From Pseudomonas fluorescens (GTDB lineage Bacteria; Pseudomonadota; Gammaproteobacteria; Pseudomonadales; Pseudomonadaceae): a DNA stretch of 64,000 nt. Under the pieces are notes generated by a model, which was given only the letters and a program-made list of their open reading frames with translations, did not search any database and was not told the DNA's origin. Both the position numbers and the translations under genes were made by a program. Every line of letters begins with the position of its first letter. Within the stretch, counting starts at the first letter, position 1. The stretch is taken from assembly GCF_900636825.1 (NCBI RefSeq), contig NZ_LR134318.1, positions 5,131,501 to 5,195,500 of the forward strand. The letters are read 5' to 3'. This document shows positions 8,073 through 17,140 of the stretch, one piece after another.

Positions 8073-8954
8073 ATGCTATGGAAAAAAGGCCGACGCAGTG
8101 ACAACGTCGTCGATGCACGTGGTGATGACGCCGGTGGCGGCGGCATGCGCTTCGGCGGTGGCAAGGGATTGAGCCTGGGCGCGATCCTGTTGATCGTCGG
8201 CATCGGCTGGATCACCGGGCAGGACCCGATGCAGATCCTCGGCCAGCTCACCGGGCAAATGGAACAATCGGCACCGACCTCGCAAACCCGTCAGGCGCCG
8301 CCCGCGAACGATGAGCAGGCGGAATTCGTTCGCTCTATCCTGGGCGACACCGAAGACACCTGGGGCGCAATTTTCCAGCAGGCCGGGCGTCAATATAAAG
8401 ACCCGACGCTGGTGCTGTTCAGCAACCGGGTCAATTCCGCCTGCGGTCTGGCGACCTCGGCAACCGGCCCGTTCTATTGCCCGGCGGACCAGAAAGTCTA
8501 TCTCGACATGGCGTTCTTTCAGGAAATGGCCCAGCGCTTCAGAGCGGCCGGCGACTTCGCCCAGGCTTACGTGATTGCGCACGAAGTCGGCCACCACGTA
8601 CAGACGCTGCTCGGCGTCTCGGCGAAAATCCAGGCAGCCCGCCAGCAGGGTCGGCAGATGGAAGGTGACGGTGGCTTGCTGGTGCGCCAGGAATTGCAGG
8701 CCGACTGCCTGGCCGGCGTCTGGGCCTATAGCGCGCAAAAGCGTCTGAACTGGCTGGAACCGGGTGATATTGAAGAGGCCTTGAACGCAGCCAACGCCAT
8801 CGGTGATGATCGCCTGCAACAACAGGGTCAGGGCCGGGTCGTTCCGGACTCGTTTACCCACGGTACGTCGGCGCAAAGGGTGCGCTGGTTCAAAACCGGA
8901 TTCGCGCAGGGCCAGGTCGGCCAGTGCGACACCTTCGCGGCGAAAAATCTGTAA
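8073..8954 (+). CDS. ypfJ: Neutral zinc metallopeptidase, YpfJ family (paralogue 2)
   Basis: 293 residues. The family N-terminus MLWKKGRRSDNVVDARGDD is followed by a glycine-rich stretch, a membrane helix (about 33-48, LSLGAILLIVGIGW) and a periplasmic peptidase domain with zinc ligands H170, E171 and H174 (AHEVGHHVQ) and a probable glutamate in QELQADCLAGVW. Length and sequence fit the usual KPN_02809/YpfJ family better than the copy at 4991. The ribosome binding site is CGAGGA before ATG. Its stop codon directly abuts the start of the next hydrolase, so the two are translationally coupled. Confidence 0.92.
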   Translation: MLWKKGRRSDNVVDARGDDAGGGGMRFGGGKGLSLGAILLIVGIGWITGQDPMQILGQLTGQMEQSAPTSQTRQAPPANDEQAEFVRSILGDTEDTWGAIFQQAGRQYKDPTLVLFSNRVNSACGLATSATGPFYCPADQKVYLDMAFFQEMAQRFRAAGDFAQAYVIAHEVGHHVQTLLGVSAKIQAARQQGRQMEGDGGLLVRQELQADCLAGVWAYSAQKRLNWLEPGDIEEALNAANAIGDDRLQQQGQGRVVPDSFTHGTSAQRVRWFKTGFAQGQVGQCDTFAAKNL

Positions 8955-9905
8955 ATGCATAAATGGCTTTTGGCGTTACTGATCGTTGGCAGCACCGCGC
9001 ACGCCGCAGGTGTCGATGCGATCAGCCCCGGTCGTTTGCAACTCAAGGCCGGGGAAATGGCGGTGGGTATTGGCCCCGCGCCAGAAAAAATCGAGCGCGT
9101 GCTGATCGTCGTTCATGGCCGGTTGCGCAACTCGGAAACCTATCGCAAAAGCGCCGAGAGCGCCGCCGAATTAGCCGGACAAAGCGCGCACACCCTGGTG
9201 ATTGCGCCGCAGTTCCTCAATGAAAGCGATGTCGCGCTGTACTCGCTCCCCGCCACGGTGCTGCGCTGGCAAGGCGACGAGTGGATGGGCGGCGGCTTAT
9301 CCACAGGGCCGAATCCGTTGAGTTCCTACGCCGCGCTCGATGAGATCGTCGCGCGGATCAGTGATCGCAAACAGTTTCCGGACGTGAAGCAGATCGTAAT
9401 GTTCGGCCATTCCGGCGGCGGTCAGGTGGTGCAGCGTTACGCCCTGCTCGCCAAGGATCAGCCGGCGCTGAAAGCCAATGGCATTCGCCTGCGCTACGTG
9501 GTGGCGAATCCGTCGTCATACGCCTATTTCAATGAACAACGGCCCGTGGCGTTCGATCACGCCAAATGTGTGGGATTCAATCGCTGGAAATACGGCATGG
9601 CCGATCTGCCGGTGTACGCCGGGGGGCAGACACCGTTGCAGCTTGAGAGCAGTTACGTTAAGCGCGAGGTGATTTATCTGCTCGGCCAGCAGGACATTGA
9701 TCCGCAGCATCCGGCGCTCGATAAAGGCTGTGAAGCCGAGGCTCAAGGCGCGTATCGCCTGGAGCGTGGGAAGTTTTACTTCGGCTATTTACTGCGCCGG
9801 CATCCGGAAGGGGTGAATCAGCGGCTGGTGGAAGTGCCCGGGGTTGGGCATGAAGGCGACGGGATGCTGACCTCGGCAGAGGGCCAAAAGGTTTTGTTTT
9901 ATTAG
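8955..9905 (+). CDS. Secreted alpha/beta hydrolase
   Basis: 316 residues with a signal peptide (MHKWLLALLIVGSTAHA) and an alpha/beta-hydrolase core. VLIVVHGRLRNSETY supplies the oxyanion-hole HG motif, MFGHSGGGQVV contains the nucleophile S153 in GxSxG, and GVGHEGDGML near the C-terminus supplies the catalytic histidine. It is probably a periplasmic esterase or peptidase-like hydrolase of unknown substrate. ATG follows immediately after the TAA of the metallopeptidase gene (TAAATG) with no strong site of its own, so the two probably form an operon. Confidence 0.85.
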   Translation: MHKWLLALLIVGSTAHAAGVDAISPGRLQLKAGEMAVGIGPAPEKIERVLIVVHGRLRNSETYRKSAESAAELAGQSAHTLVIAPQFLNESDVALYSLPATVLRWQGDEWMGGGLSTGPNPLSSYAALDEIVARISDRKQFPDVKQIVMFGHSGGGQVVQRYALLAKDQPALKANGIRLRYVVANPSSYAYFNEQRPVAFDHAKCVGFNRWKYGMADLPVYAGGQTPLQLESSYVKREVIYLLGQQDIDPQHPALDKGCEAEAQGAYRLERGKFYFGYLLRRHPEGVNQRLVEVPGVGHEGDGMLTSAEGQKVLFY

Positions 9906-9911
9906 ACACAA

Positions 9912-9984
9912 GCAAAAGATCGCAGCCTGCGGCAGCTCCTACACAGGACTATGGTAGGAGCTGCCGCAGGCTGCGATCTTTTGC
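9912..9984. repeat. REP doublet
   Basis: Inverted pair GCAAAAGATCGCAGCCTGCG ... CGCAGGCTGCGATCTTTTGC between the convergent hydrolase and HAD genes. Confidence 0.9.
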
Positions 9985-9986
9985 TG

Positions 9987-10580
9987 TTAATCCGAGAGTA
10001 TCCGCCGTAATTCGACACAATCGCGCGCGTGCCAATCGGTCAACTCCGGCCACGGGTTGTCCGGCAGATTCACCAGCACCGTCCGCGCCCCCGCCGCTCG
10101 CCCGCAATCCAGATCAAAGCGGTAGTCGCCGACCATCACCATGTCACTGGCGGATACCTGCCAGGCTTCTGCCAGTTTGAGCAAGCCGCCCGGATGCGGT
10201 TTGGGCGGTGCTTCATCGCGACCCAGTATGTCCTCGACCGCAAAGCAGTCAGCCAGGCCAATCGCCTCCAGCGTGACATGCGCCAATTCCCGCGCGTTGC
10301 GGGTCAGGATGCCGAGGCGATAACCGCGCGCGTGCAGATTGCGCACCAGTTCCACCGCTCCACTGGCCGGCGTGGAACCCAGCGCCAGATCTCGCTCATG
10401 CTCCAGCAGCCAGGCATGTTTGGCCGCCGCTTCATCCGCCGGCAACGCAGCGAGATGGGTGAGAATGTCGTCCTCCGGCGGAATCGCCAGCGCCACGCGA
10501 ATCGCCGCAAAATCATGCACGGCGACAGTCAGCGTGCCGTCCATGTCGAATACCCAGTGCCGCACATCCTTGAGGCTCAT
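9987..10580 (-). CDS. HAD-IA family hydrolase
   Basis: 197 residues from ATG 10580. Motif I is VFDMDGTL (nucleophile and acid aspartates), motif II LGILTRNAREL, motif III DEAPPKPHPGGLLK and motif IV MVGDYRFDLDCGRAAGA, the standard haloacid dehalogenase set with a helical cap between motifs I and II. It resembles phosphoglycolate-phosphatase/GMP-nucleotidase-like phosphatases; the substrate is not assignable. Its ATG overlaps the tesB stop (ATGA), so it is the last gene of the GNAT/tesB/HAD run. Confidence 0.88.
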   Translation of the reverse strand: MSLKDVRHWVFDMDGTLTVAVHDFAAIRVALAIPPEDDILTHLAALPADEAAAKHAWLLEHERDLALGSTPASGAVELVRNLHARGYRLGILTRNARELAHVTLEAIGLADCFAVEDILGRDEAPPKPHPGGLLKLAEAWQVSASDMVMVGDYRFDLDCGRAAGARTVLVNLPDNPWPELTDWHARDCVELRRILSD

Positions 10581-11446
10581 GCCCAATCCTTGCGATGGCG
10601 AATCAAACCTTCCTGGGTCACCGAGGCAACCAGTTGCCCGGCGCGGTTGTACACGCTGCCGCGGGAGAAGCCCCGCGAATTGCCGGCCCACGGGCTGTCC
10701 ATCGCGTAGAGCAACCAGTCATCGGCGCGCAGATCATTGTGGAACCACAACGCGTGATCGAGGCTGGCGACCTGCATGTCTTTCTGCCAGACCGATTTGC
10801 CGTGAGGCAGCATCGAAGTGGTCAGCAGGCCGAAGTCGGACGCGTAGGCCAGCAAGTATTTGTGCAAGGCCGGTATATCGGCCAACGCACCGTCAGCGCG
10901 GAACCAAACGTATTTCACCGGATCGGCAGGTTGCGGGTTGTACGGATCTTTTTCGGTAACCGGGCGTACTTCGATCGGTTTCGGGCACAGCAGTTTTTCG
11001 CGCATGTGTTCCGGAATCAGATGCGCACGTTGCTGCGTCAATTCCAGTTCCGATGGCAGATTTTCCGGGCCGACCACCACTGGCATCTGGCTCTGATGTT
11101 CAAAGCCTGCTTCGTCGTACTGGAACGAAGCGCTGCAGGTGAAAATCGGATGACCCTTCTGGATCGCCGTGACGCGGCGGGTGCTGAAACTGCCGCCATC
11201 GCGCACCCGGTCAACCGAGTACACCACCGGCAACTTCGCGTCACCCGGCCGCAGGAAATAACCGTGCATGGAATGCACATGACGCGCCTCTTCCACCGTC
11301 TGACTGGCCGCCGACAGCGACTGGCCAAGCACCTGACCGCCGAACAACTGACGGAAACCCAGATCCTGGCTGCGGCCGCGGAACAGGTTTTCTTCAATTG
11401 GTTCCAGGGTCAGCAGGTCGACCAGATCTTCCAACACTTGGCTCAT
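10577..11446 (-). CDS. tesB: Acyl-CoA thioesterase II
   Basis: 289 residues, the length of E. coli TesB (286). It is a double-hotdog thioesterase: the first hotdog contains LFRGRSQDLGFRQLFGGQVL and HVHSMHGYFLRPGD, the second LDHALWFHNDLRADDWLLYA and GNSRGFSRGSVYNRAGQLVA. It hydrolyses medium- and long-chain acyl-CoA to free fatty acid and CoA in the cytoplasm. It overlaps the HAD gene by 4 bases and follows the acetyltransferase gene by about 110 bases. Confidence 0.95.
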   Translation of the reverse strand: MSQVLEDLVDLLTLEPIEENLFRGRSQDLGFRQLFGGQVLGQSLSAASQTVEEARHVHSMHGYFLRPGDAKLPVVYSVDRVRDGGSFSTRRVTAIQKGHPIFTCSASFQYDEAGFEHQSQMPVVVGPENLPSELELTQQRAHLIPEHMREKLLCPKPIEVRPVTEKDPYNPQPADPVKYVWFRADGALADIPALHKYLLAYASDFGLLTTSMLPHGKSVWQKDMQVASLDHALWFHNDLRADDWLLYAMDSPWAGNSRGFSRGSVYNRAGQLVASVTQEGLIRHRKDWA

Positions 11447-11554
11447 TCAGACTTTCCTCACATAAAGCTGTGCCGCGCAGTCTGGCTGCGGCGCACGATT
11501 CTGTTTTTGGCACGGGCCAATACGATGGCGGCCATTGTAAACGTCCGTGCCGGC

Positions 11555-12124
11555 TTATCCATGCAAGGTTTGCAACCATTGTTCGCGGCTGATGCGGTAC
11601 AGCACATGTCTTCTCAGCGGGTGATCGACGGCAAGTCTGGGATGATCGAAATCATCTGCCGGATCGTGATGCATGCCGATTGCCTGCATGACTTTTTCCG
11701 AAGGCAAATTGGATTGCGCAGTAAACGAGACGATTTCCTGCAACGCCAACTGATCAAAGCCGCAACGCAGAGCCGTCCACGCCGCTTCACTGGCGTAGCC
11801 AAAGCCCCAATGTTCGCGGGCCAGACGCCAGCCGATTTCCACCGCCGGGGTGAACGGCGCATCGAAGCCGACCACGCCGAGCCCGGTAAACCCGATGAAT
11901 TCGCCGGTGTCCTTGCGCTCCAGCGCCCACAAACCAAAACCGTGCTCGGCGAAATGCCCGCGCACGCGACCGATCACCGACGCGCTTTCCAAACGGCTCA
12001 AGGTCGCCGGAAAGTAGCGCATCACCTGCGGATCGGCGCACATCGCCGCAAATGCCGGCAAATCTTCGTCCTGCCACTGACGCATCAGCAACCGTGCGCT
12101 TTGCAGTTCCAGTATCGGCTCCAT
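11555..12124 (-). CDS. GNAT family N-acetyltransferase (RimJ/RimL-like)
   Basis: 189 residues of the Acetyltransf_3 type. LQSARLLMRQWQDEDLPAF is the usual RimJ-like opening, LWALERKDTGEFIGFTGLG the central strand pair, and WRLAREHWGFGYASEAAWTA the acetyl-CoA-binding motif A, followed by SEKVMQAIGMHHDP. It transfers acetyl groups from acetyl-CoA to an amine that cannot be predicted. It is probably cotranscribed with tesB; its start region is back to back with the deacetylase-family gene. Confidence 0.88.
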   Translation of the reverse strand: MEPILELQSARLLMRQWQDEDLPAFAAMCADPQVMRYFPATLSRLESASVIGRVRGHFAEHGFGLWALERKDTGEFIGFTGLGVVGFDAPFTPAVEIGWRLAREHWGFGYASEAAWTALRCGFDQLALQEIVSFTAQSNLPSEKVMQAIGMHHDPADDFDHPRLAVDHPLRRHVLYRISREQWLQTLHG

Positions 12125-12207
12125 CGTGCCCCTCCATTTCCATGCCGCCAGTCTACATCGCTGGTAGGATCGTCGATTCTTTCCGACAGTTCCTGCCTGA
12201 ATTCGCC

Positions 12208-13128
12208 ATGCCCTTACCGCTGATCTACCACGAAGACTACAGCCCCGAATTTCCAGCGGATCACCGCTTCCCGATGGACAAGTTTCGTCTGCTGCGCGAT
12301 CACCTCATTGACAGCGGCCTGACCCGCGATGCCGATCTGCTGCGACCCGAGATCTGCCCCAACGATATCCTCGCCCTCGCTCATGACCGCCGCTATATCG
12401 AACGCTACATGAGCGGCGAGTTGTCGCGCGAAGACCAGCGGCGTCTTGGTCTGCCATGGAATGAGGCACTGGCGCGACGCACGGTGCGCGCGGTCGGCGG
12501 TTCGATTCTGGCAGCCGAGAAAGCCCTCGAACACGGCTTGGCCTGTCACTTGGCCGGTGGCACGCACCATGCGCATTACGATTATCCGGCGGGGTTCTGC
12601 ATCTTCAATGACCTGGCGATCATCAGCCAATACCTGCTGCAAAGCGGCCGCGTGAATCGCGTGCTGATCTTCGATTGTGACGTGCATCAGGGCGACGGCA
12701 CCGCGCGGATTCTGCATGACACGCCGGAGGCCATTACCGTTTCCCTGCACTGCGAGAAAAATTTTCCCGCACGCAAGGCGCAAAGTGACTGGGACATCCC
12801 GCTGCCGAAGGGCATGGGCGATGTCGGTTATTTGCAGGTGGTCGATGACACACTCAATTATCTGCTGCCGCTGTATCAACCGGATCTGGTGCTGTACGAC
12901 GCCGGTGTCGACGTGCACAAGGACGACGCCCTCGGTTATCTGCAATTGACCGACGAAGGCGTCGCCGCGCGCGATGAACGGGTCATGCGCCACTGTGTGG
13001 GCCGCGATATTCCGGTGGTCGGGGTGATTGGCGGCGGCTACAGCAAGGACCGTCACGCCCTCGCCCGCCGCCACGGCATTCTTCATCACAGCGCGCAGCG
13101 GGTGTGGGATTCACACGGCTGTCACTGA
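12208..13128 (+). CDS. Histone deacetylase-family amidohydrolase
   Basis: 306 residues from ATG 12208. This is the arginase/deacetylase fold: zinc ligands D158 and H160 (FDCDVHQGDGTA) and D235 (DAGVDVHKDD), with catalytic tandem histidines H120-H121 in AGGTHHAHYDYPAGFCIFND. Bacterial class IV-like members deacetylate acetylated polyamines, acetoin-like or unknown amides; the substrate here is not assignable. An upstream in-frame extension to 12052 lacks family similarity and overlaps the acetyltransferase gene. No strong ribosome binding site is visible. Confidence 0.9.
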   Translation: MPLPLIYHEDYSPEFPADHRFPMDKFRLLRDHLIDSGLTRDADLLRPEICPNDILALAHDRRYIERYMSGELSREDQRRLGLPWNEALARRTVRAVGGSILAAEKALEHGLACHLAGGTHHAHYDYPAGFCIFNDLAIISQYLLQSGRVNRVLIFDCDVHQGDGTARILHDTPEAITVSLHCEKNFPARKAQSDWDIPLPKGMGDVGYLQVVDDTLNYLLPLYQPDLVLYDAGVDVHKDDALGYLQLTDEGVAARDERVMRHCVGRDIPVVGVIGGGYSKDRHALARRHGILHHSAQRVWDSHGCH

Positions 13129-13177
13129 AACATGCTGCGTTATCCACAATTCCAGTGGAACTGCCTCTGGATAAACC

Positions 13178-13258
13178 GTAGGAGCCGCCGAAGGCTACGA
13201 TCTTTTGATCTTGCGGTAAAATCCACGGCAAAGATCGCAGCCTTCGGCAGCTCCTACC
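13178..13258. repeat. REP doublet
   Basis: Inverted pair GTAGGAGCCGCCGAAGGCTA ... CAGCCTTCGGCAGCTCCTAC, with two changes in the left copy. It lies between two plus-strand genes. Confidence 0.85.
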
Positions 13259-13307
13259 AAGGGCTCGGCTGTTAGAATGCGCGGCTTGTCCCGCCATACC
13301 GCAGCGC

Positions 13308-14558
13308 ATGCCCATGACCCAGAATTCCGCTCCCGCCAACACCCACGTCGCCATCATCGGCGCAGGCCCTGCCGGCCTGATGGCCGCTGAAGTGCTGAGC
13401 CAGGCCGGAATCCGCGTCGATCTTTACGACGGCATGCCCTCTGTAGGCCGCAAGTTTTTGCTGGCCGGGGTCGGCGGCATGAACATCACCCATTCCGAAG
13501 CCTACCCGGCGTTTCTCTCTCGTTACGCTGAACGCGCCCCGCAAATCGCCCCGCTCCTGCGTGCGTTCGATGCCGATGCGTTGTGCCAATGGATTCACGA
13601 ACTCGGCATCGAGACCTTCATCGGCAGTTCCGGCCGCGTGTTCCCCACCGACATGAAAGCCGCCCCGCTGTTGCGCGCATGGCTCAAGCGATTGCGCGAC
13701 AGCGGCGTGGTTATCCACACCCGCCATCGCTGGCTCGGCTGGGATGCACACGGCGCTCTACGCATCGCCAGCCCGGAAGGGGAAATAACCGTCAGCCCCG
13801 ACGCCACATTGCTCGCCCTCGGCGGCGGCAGTTGGTCGCGCCTGGGCTCGGATGGTGCGTGGATGTTGCCGCTGGAGCAGCGCGGCGTGGATCTGGCGCC
13901 ACTGCAGCCGAGCAATTGCGGCTTCGAGGTGCAAGGCTGGAGCGAATTGATGGTGAGCAAATTTGCCGGTGCGCCGCTGAAAAACATCGCCATCGGTTTG
14001 AACGACGATGTTCCACGTTTGGGTGAGTGCATCATTACTGCAACAGGAATCGAAGGCAGTCTGATCTATGCACTGTCAGCGCCGATTCGCGAGGCGATCA
14101 ATCGATACGGTGCCGCGGTCGTTCACATTGATCTCCTGCCCGGCCGACCTGTGGATAAGTTGCAGGCGGCACTGAGCAAACCACGCGGCTCGCGTTCGAT
14201 GGCCAAGCATCTGCACAGTCAGGTGGGCATTGATGGCGTTAAAGCGGCGTTATTACGCGAGCTGACCGATGCCGAGACATTTGCCGATCCGGCACTGCTG
14301 GCCCGAGCGATCAAAGCGCTGCCGTTGACTCTGGTGAAAACCCGGCCACTGGATGAGGCGATCAGCAGCGCCGGCGGCGTGAGGTTCGAAGCGATGGATG
14401 AGCGTTTGATGCTCAAGGCGCTGCCCGGGGTTTTCTGCGCGGGAGAAATGCTTGATTGGGAAGCGCCGACGGGCGGCTATTTGCTGACCGGATGTTTCGC
14501 CAGCGGCCGGGCGGCGGGGTTGGGGATGCTGCAATGGCTCAAACACAAAACCCTGTAG
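13308..14558 (+). CDS. HI0933-family FAD-dependent oxidoreductase
   Basis: 416 residues. The N-terminal Rossmann FAD site is VAIIGAGPAGLMAAEVL (about residues 11-27). HI0933-type motifs follow: GRKFLLAGVGGMNITHSE, LGGGSWSRLGSDG and, near the C-terminus, ISSAGGVRFEAMDERLMLKA and GEMLDWEAPTGGYLLTGCFA, where the FAD is held by the final helix. The family (TIGR03862 branch) is widespread and of unknown substrate. Two starts, ATG 13308 and ATG 13314, are equally possible. A REP doublet follows. Confidence 0.9.
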   Translation: MPMTQNSAPANTHVAIIGAGPAGLMAAEVLSQAGIRVDLYDGMPSVGRKFLLAGVGGMNITHSEAYPAFLSRYAERAPQIAPLLRAFDADALCQWIHELGIETFIGSSGRVFPTDMKAAPLLRAWLKRLRDSGVVIHTRHRWLGWDAHGALRIASPEGEITVSPDATLLALGGGSWSRLGSDGAWMLPLEQRGVDLAPLQPSNCGFEVQGWSELMVSKFAGAPLKNIAIGLNDDVPRLGECIITATGIEGSLIYALSAPIREAINRYGAAVVHIDLLPGRPVDKLQAALSKPRGSRSMAKHLHSQVGIDGVKAALLRELTDAETFADPALLARAIKALPLTLVKTRPLDEAISSAGGVRFEAMDERLMLKALPGVFCAGEMLDWEAPTGGYLLTGCFASGRAAGLGMLQWLKHKTL

Positions 14559-14628
14559 GAGCGGACGAGGCTGCGATCTTTTGATCTTCAAAAAAAATCA
14601 AAAGATCGCAGCGTTCCGCAGCTCCTAC
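14555..14628. repeat. REP doublet
   Basis: Degenerate left copy (GTAGGAGCGGACGAGGCTGC) paired with AAAGATCGCAGCGTTCCGCA...; it separates the convergent flavoprotein and rhlE genes. A partial copy of a second repeat family (ATGTGGGAGCGAGCCTGCTC) follows at 14646-14672. Confidence 0.8.
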
Positions 14629-14696
14629 GGGGAAACGCATTCCCAATGTGGGAGCGAGCCTGCTCGCGAAGGCGCCATTACAGACGCCACATCAAA

Positions 14697-16034
14697 TCAA
14701 GGTTTGCGTTTACGCGGCCCCGTGTTGAACACCGGGACTTTGCGCACTGGCTTGATCGATGGCTCCGGCGCCTGTGTTTCGCCGCTGTCCACCCACTTGC
14801 CGAGATTGCGCTTGCCGCCACCGCCCGAGGTTTTCGGCTTCTTCGGTTTCTTCGGCTTCTTGATCACCTGACCGCTGGCATCGGTGTCCGGCACTCGGTG
14901 TTCAGGCTCGAAGTCCGGCTCATTCTCGCGCTTCAGCGTCTGGCGCGTGAGCATCTCGATGGCCGACAGCATGTTCACCTCATCGGCACACACCAGCGAA
15001 ATCGCCTCGCCGGTGGCGCCCGCGCGCCCGGTCCGGCCGATGCGGTGAATGTAATCCTCGGCGACGATCGGCAAATCGAAATTGACTACCAGCGGCAGGT
15101 CTTCGATATCCAGACCACGGGCGGCAACGTCGGTCGCCACCAGAATCTGCACTTCGCTGAGTTTGAAACGATCCAGCGCACGCTGACGGGTCGCTTGTGG
15201 CTTGTCGCCATGAATGCCATCGGCATTCACACCCAGGCCCTGAAGTTTTTCAACCAGCGCATCGACACCGTTGCGGGTCTTGGCGAATACCAGCACTTGC
15301 TTCCACTTGTTCTTGCGCATCAGGTGCACGAACAGTTCGGCCTTGCGCTTCTTGTCCACCGTGACGATCCATTGCTTGACGGTGTTGGCAGCGACGTTGC
15401 GCGGGCTGACTTCGACGCTCAAAGGATCATTGAGCATCTGCCCGGCAAGCAGGCGAATGTCATCGGAAAAGGTCGCGGAAAACAACAGCGTCTGGCGCTT
15501 TTTCGGCAGCATGCGGTAAATGTTCGCCAGTTCTTCGGAGAAGCCCAGGTCGAGCATGCGATCGGCTTCATCCAGCACCAGCGTTTGCAGCTGATTGAGT
15601 TTCAGCGCGTTCTGGCGGAACAGGTCGATCAAACGACCGGGCGTGGCAACAAGCACATCGACGCCGCCGCGCAGCTTCATCATCTGCGGGTTGATGCTGA
15701 CACCGCCGTACACCGCATAAGTGCGCAGCGGCAGGTTTTCCGCGTACTGGCGCACGGCTTCGTGGACCTGCTCGGCCAGTTCGCGAGTCGGCACCAGAAT
15801 CAGCGCACGCGCCGAGTTGGCGCTGACTTTCGGCCCTTCCATGGCCAGCAACTGCAACAGCGGCAAGGCGAAACCAGCGGTCTTGCCGGTGCCGGTCTGG
15901 GCCGCTGCCATCAGGTCGCGACCGGCCAGCACCGCCGGAATGGCTTGCGCCTGAACCGGCGTCGGGGTCTGGTAGCCGAGCGTCTCGAGGGAGCGCAGCA
16001 AGGGTTCGATCAGGCCAAGGGTGGCGAAAGTCAT
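14697..16034 (-). CDS. rhlE: ATP-dependent RNA helicase RhlE
   Basis: 445 residues from ATG 16034. All DEAD-box motifs are present in order: the Q motif (GYQTPTPVQAQAIP), motif I AQTGTGKT, Ia PTRELA, II DEAD, III SAT, IV-V ATDVAARGLDI and VI HRIGRTGRAG. A short basic, Lys/Pro/Gly-rich tail (KKPKKPKKPKTSGGGGKRN) follows, typical of RhlE. It unwinds short RNA duplexes in ribosome assembly and mRNA decay. It is probably the counterpart of P. aeruginosa PA3950 (RhlE1) given the flanking gene order, which I recall rather than checked. Confidence 0.92.
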   Translation of the reverse strand: MTFATLGLIEPLLRSLETLGYQTPTPVQAQAIPAVLAGRDLMAAAQTGTGKTAGFALPLLQLLAMEGPKVSANSARALILVPTRELAEQVHEAVRQYAENLPLRTYAVYGGVSINPQMMKLRGGVDVLVATPGRLIDLFRQNALKLNQLQTLVLDEADRMLDLGFSEELANIYRMLPKKRQTLLFSATFSDDIRLLAGQMLNDPLSVEVSPRNVAANTVKQWIVTVDKKRKAELFVHLMRKNKWKQVLVFAKTRNGVDALVEKLQGLGVNADGIHGDKPQATRQRALDRFKLSEVQILVATDVAARGLDIEDLPLVVNFDLPIVAEDYIHRIGRTGRAGATGEAISLVCADEVNMLSAIEMLTRQTLKRENEPDFEPEHRVPDTDASGQVIKKPKKPKKPKTSGGGGKRNLGKWVDSGETQAPEPSIKPVRKVPVFNTGPRKRKP

Positions 16035-16086
16035 GGGAGTACCGTAGGAAAAAATGACGCGGGGATGCAATGCCGCGCAGTTTACC

Positions 16087-17022
16087 CTAATTCGTACGCG
16101 CTTCCGTGGGAACGGCTTTCGCCTCTTCGACCGGAAGCTGCGCCGGCCGGCGCCACTGCGGCAGGCTGATCAGCAGCACGGCGCTGATGATCACCAGCAT
16201 CGCCAGTGCTTCTTCGATGCCGATGGTCTCGCCGACAAACACCACGCCCAGCAGCACCGCCACCGCGGGATTGACGTAGGCATAGCTGGTCGCCGCCGCC
16301 GGGCGCACATGCTTGAGCAGATACATATAGGAATTGAAGGCGATGATCGAGCCAAAGAAAATCAGATAGGCCAGCGCCAGCCACCCTTCGAGCGGCGGCA
16401 TCGCTTGCAGGTGCTCGCCGCTCAGCGCACTGCCGAGCAGCAAGACCACGCCGCCAACAAGCATTTCTAGCGCGCTGGCCATCGCTCCCGCCGGCAATGG
16501 CAGGTATTTGCTCCACACCGAGCCGAACGCCCAGCTCGCCGCCGCGAAAATCAGCAACATCGCACCGAGCGGGCTCGATTGCAGGTTGGAACCCATGTTC
16601 AGCATGGCGATGCCGATAATCCCCAGCGCGACACCGGCCCATTCGAGACGGGTATTACGCGCGCCCCAGAAATAGCCGAACAACAAGGTGAACAGTGGCA
16701 CCGTCGCCACCGCCAGCGCAGCGACACCCGAGGCTACGCCGGTGTGCTCGGCCAAGCTGACCGCGCCATTCCCAAAACTGAGCAGCAGAATGCCGACCAG
16801 CCCCGCCGCTTTCCACTGCGCCCAGGTCGGCGCCGGAGCCCCGCGCCAGCGCAGCCAGGCGTACATCAGGCTGCCAGCAATGACAAAGCGAACTCCGGCC
16901 AGCAACAGCGGCGGCCAATACTCCACACCGATGCGAATCACCAGATAGGTAGATCCCCAAATCACGTACAACGCAAAAAACGCGGCGATCAACGGCAGGG
17001 AAAAACGGCGCAAGGCAGGCAT
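16087..17022 (-). CDS. yedA: EamA family transporter, YedA-like
   Basis: 311 residues, ten hydrophobic helices in two EamA repeats. The opening ALYVIWGSTYLVIRIGVEYW and LLSFGNGAVSLAEHTGVASG are characteristic of YedA-type members of the drug/metabolite exporter family; the second repeat begins at about 150 (LLIFAAASWAFGSVWSKYLP). It is an inner-membrane exporter of unknown metabolite. It is unrelated in close sequence to the EamA gene at 5865. Confidence 0.88.
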   Translation of the reverse strand: MPALRRFSLPLIAAFFALYVIWGSTYLVIRIGVEYWPPLLLAGVRFVIAGSLMYAWLRWRGAPAPTWAQWKAAGLVGILLLSFGNGAVSLAEHTGVASGVAALAVATVPLFTLLFGYFWGARNTRLEWAGVALGIIGIAMLNMGSNLQSSPLGAMLLIFAAASWAFGSVWSKYLPLPAGAMASALEMLVGGVVLLLGSALSGEHLQAMPPLEGWLALAYLIFFGSIIAFNSYMYLLKHVRPAAATSYAYVNPAVAVLLGVVFVGETIGIEEALAMLVIISAVLLISLPQWRRPAQLPVEEAKAVPTEARTN

Positions 17023-17140
17023 GGGCAGCTCGACAGTCAGATTTCTGTGGACGGCTTATTCTAGAAAGGCTGTCACGCAAAAATAAGTTACAAAACCTGT
17101 TTATCGCGCCGGTACACTTTTGAAAATCAGCCTTGAACAA

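Noticed and set aside
4738..10000. A defence or antiphage island in the accessory stretch
   Set aside because: The genes are metallopeptidases, a transporter, a regulator and a hydrolase; none is a recognised defence component and no mobility genes flank them.
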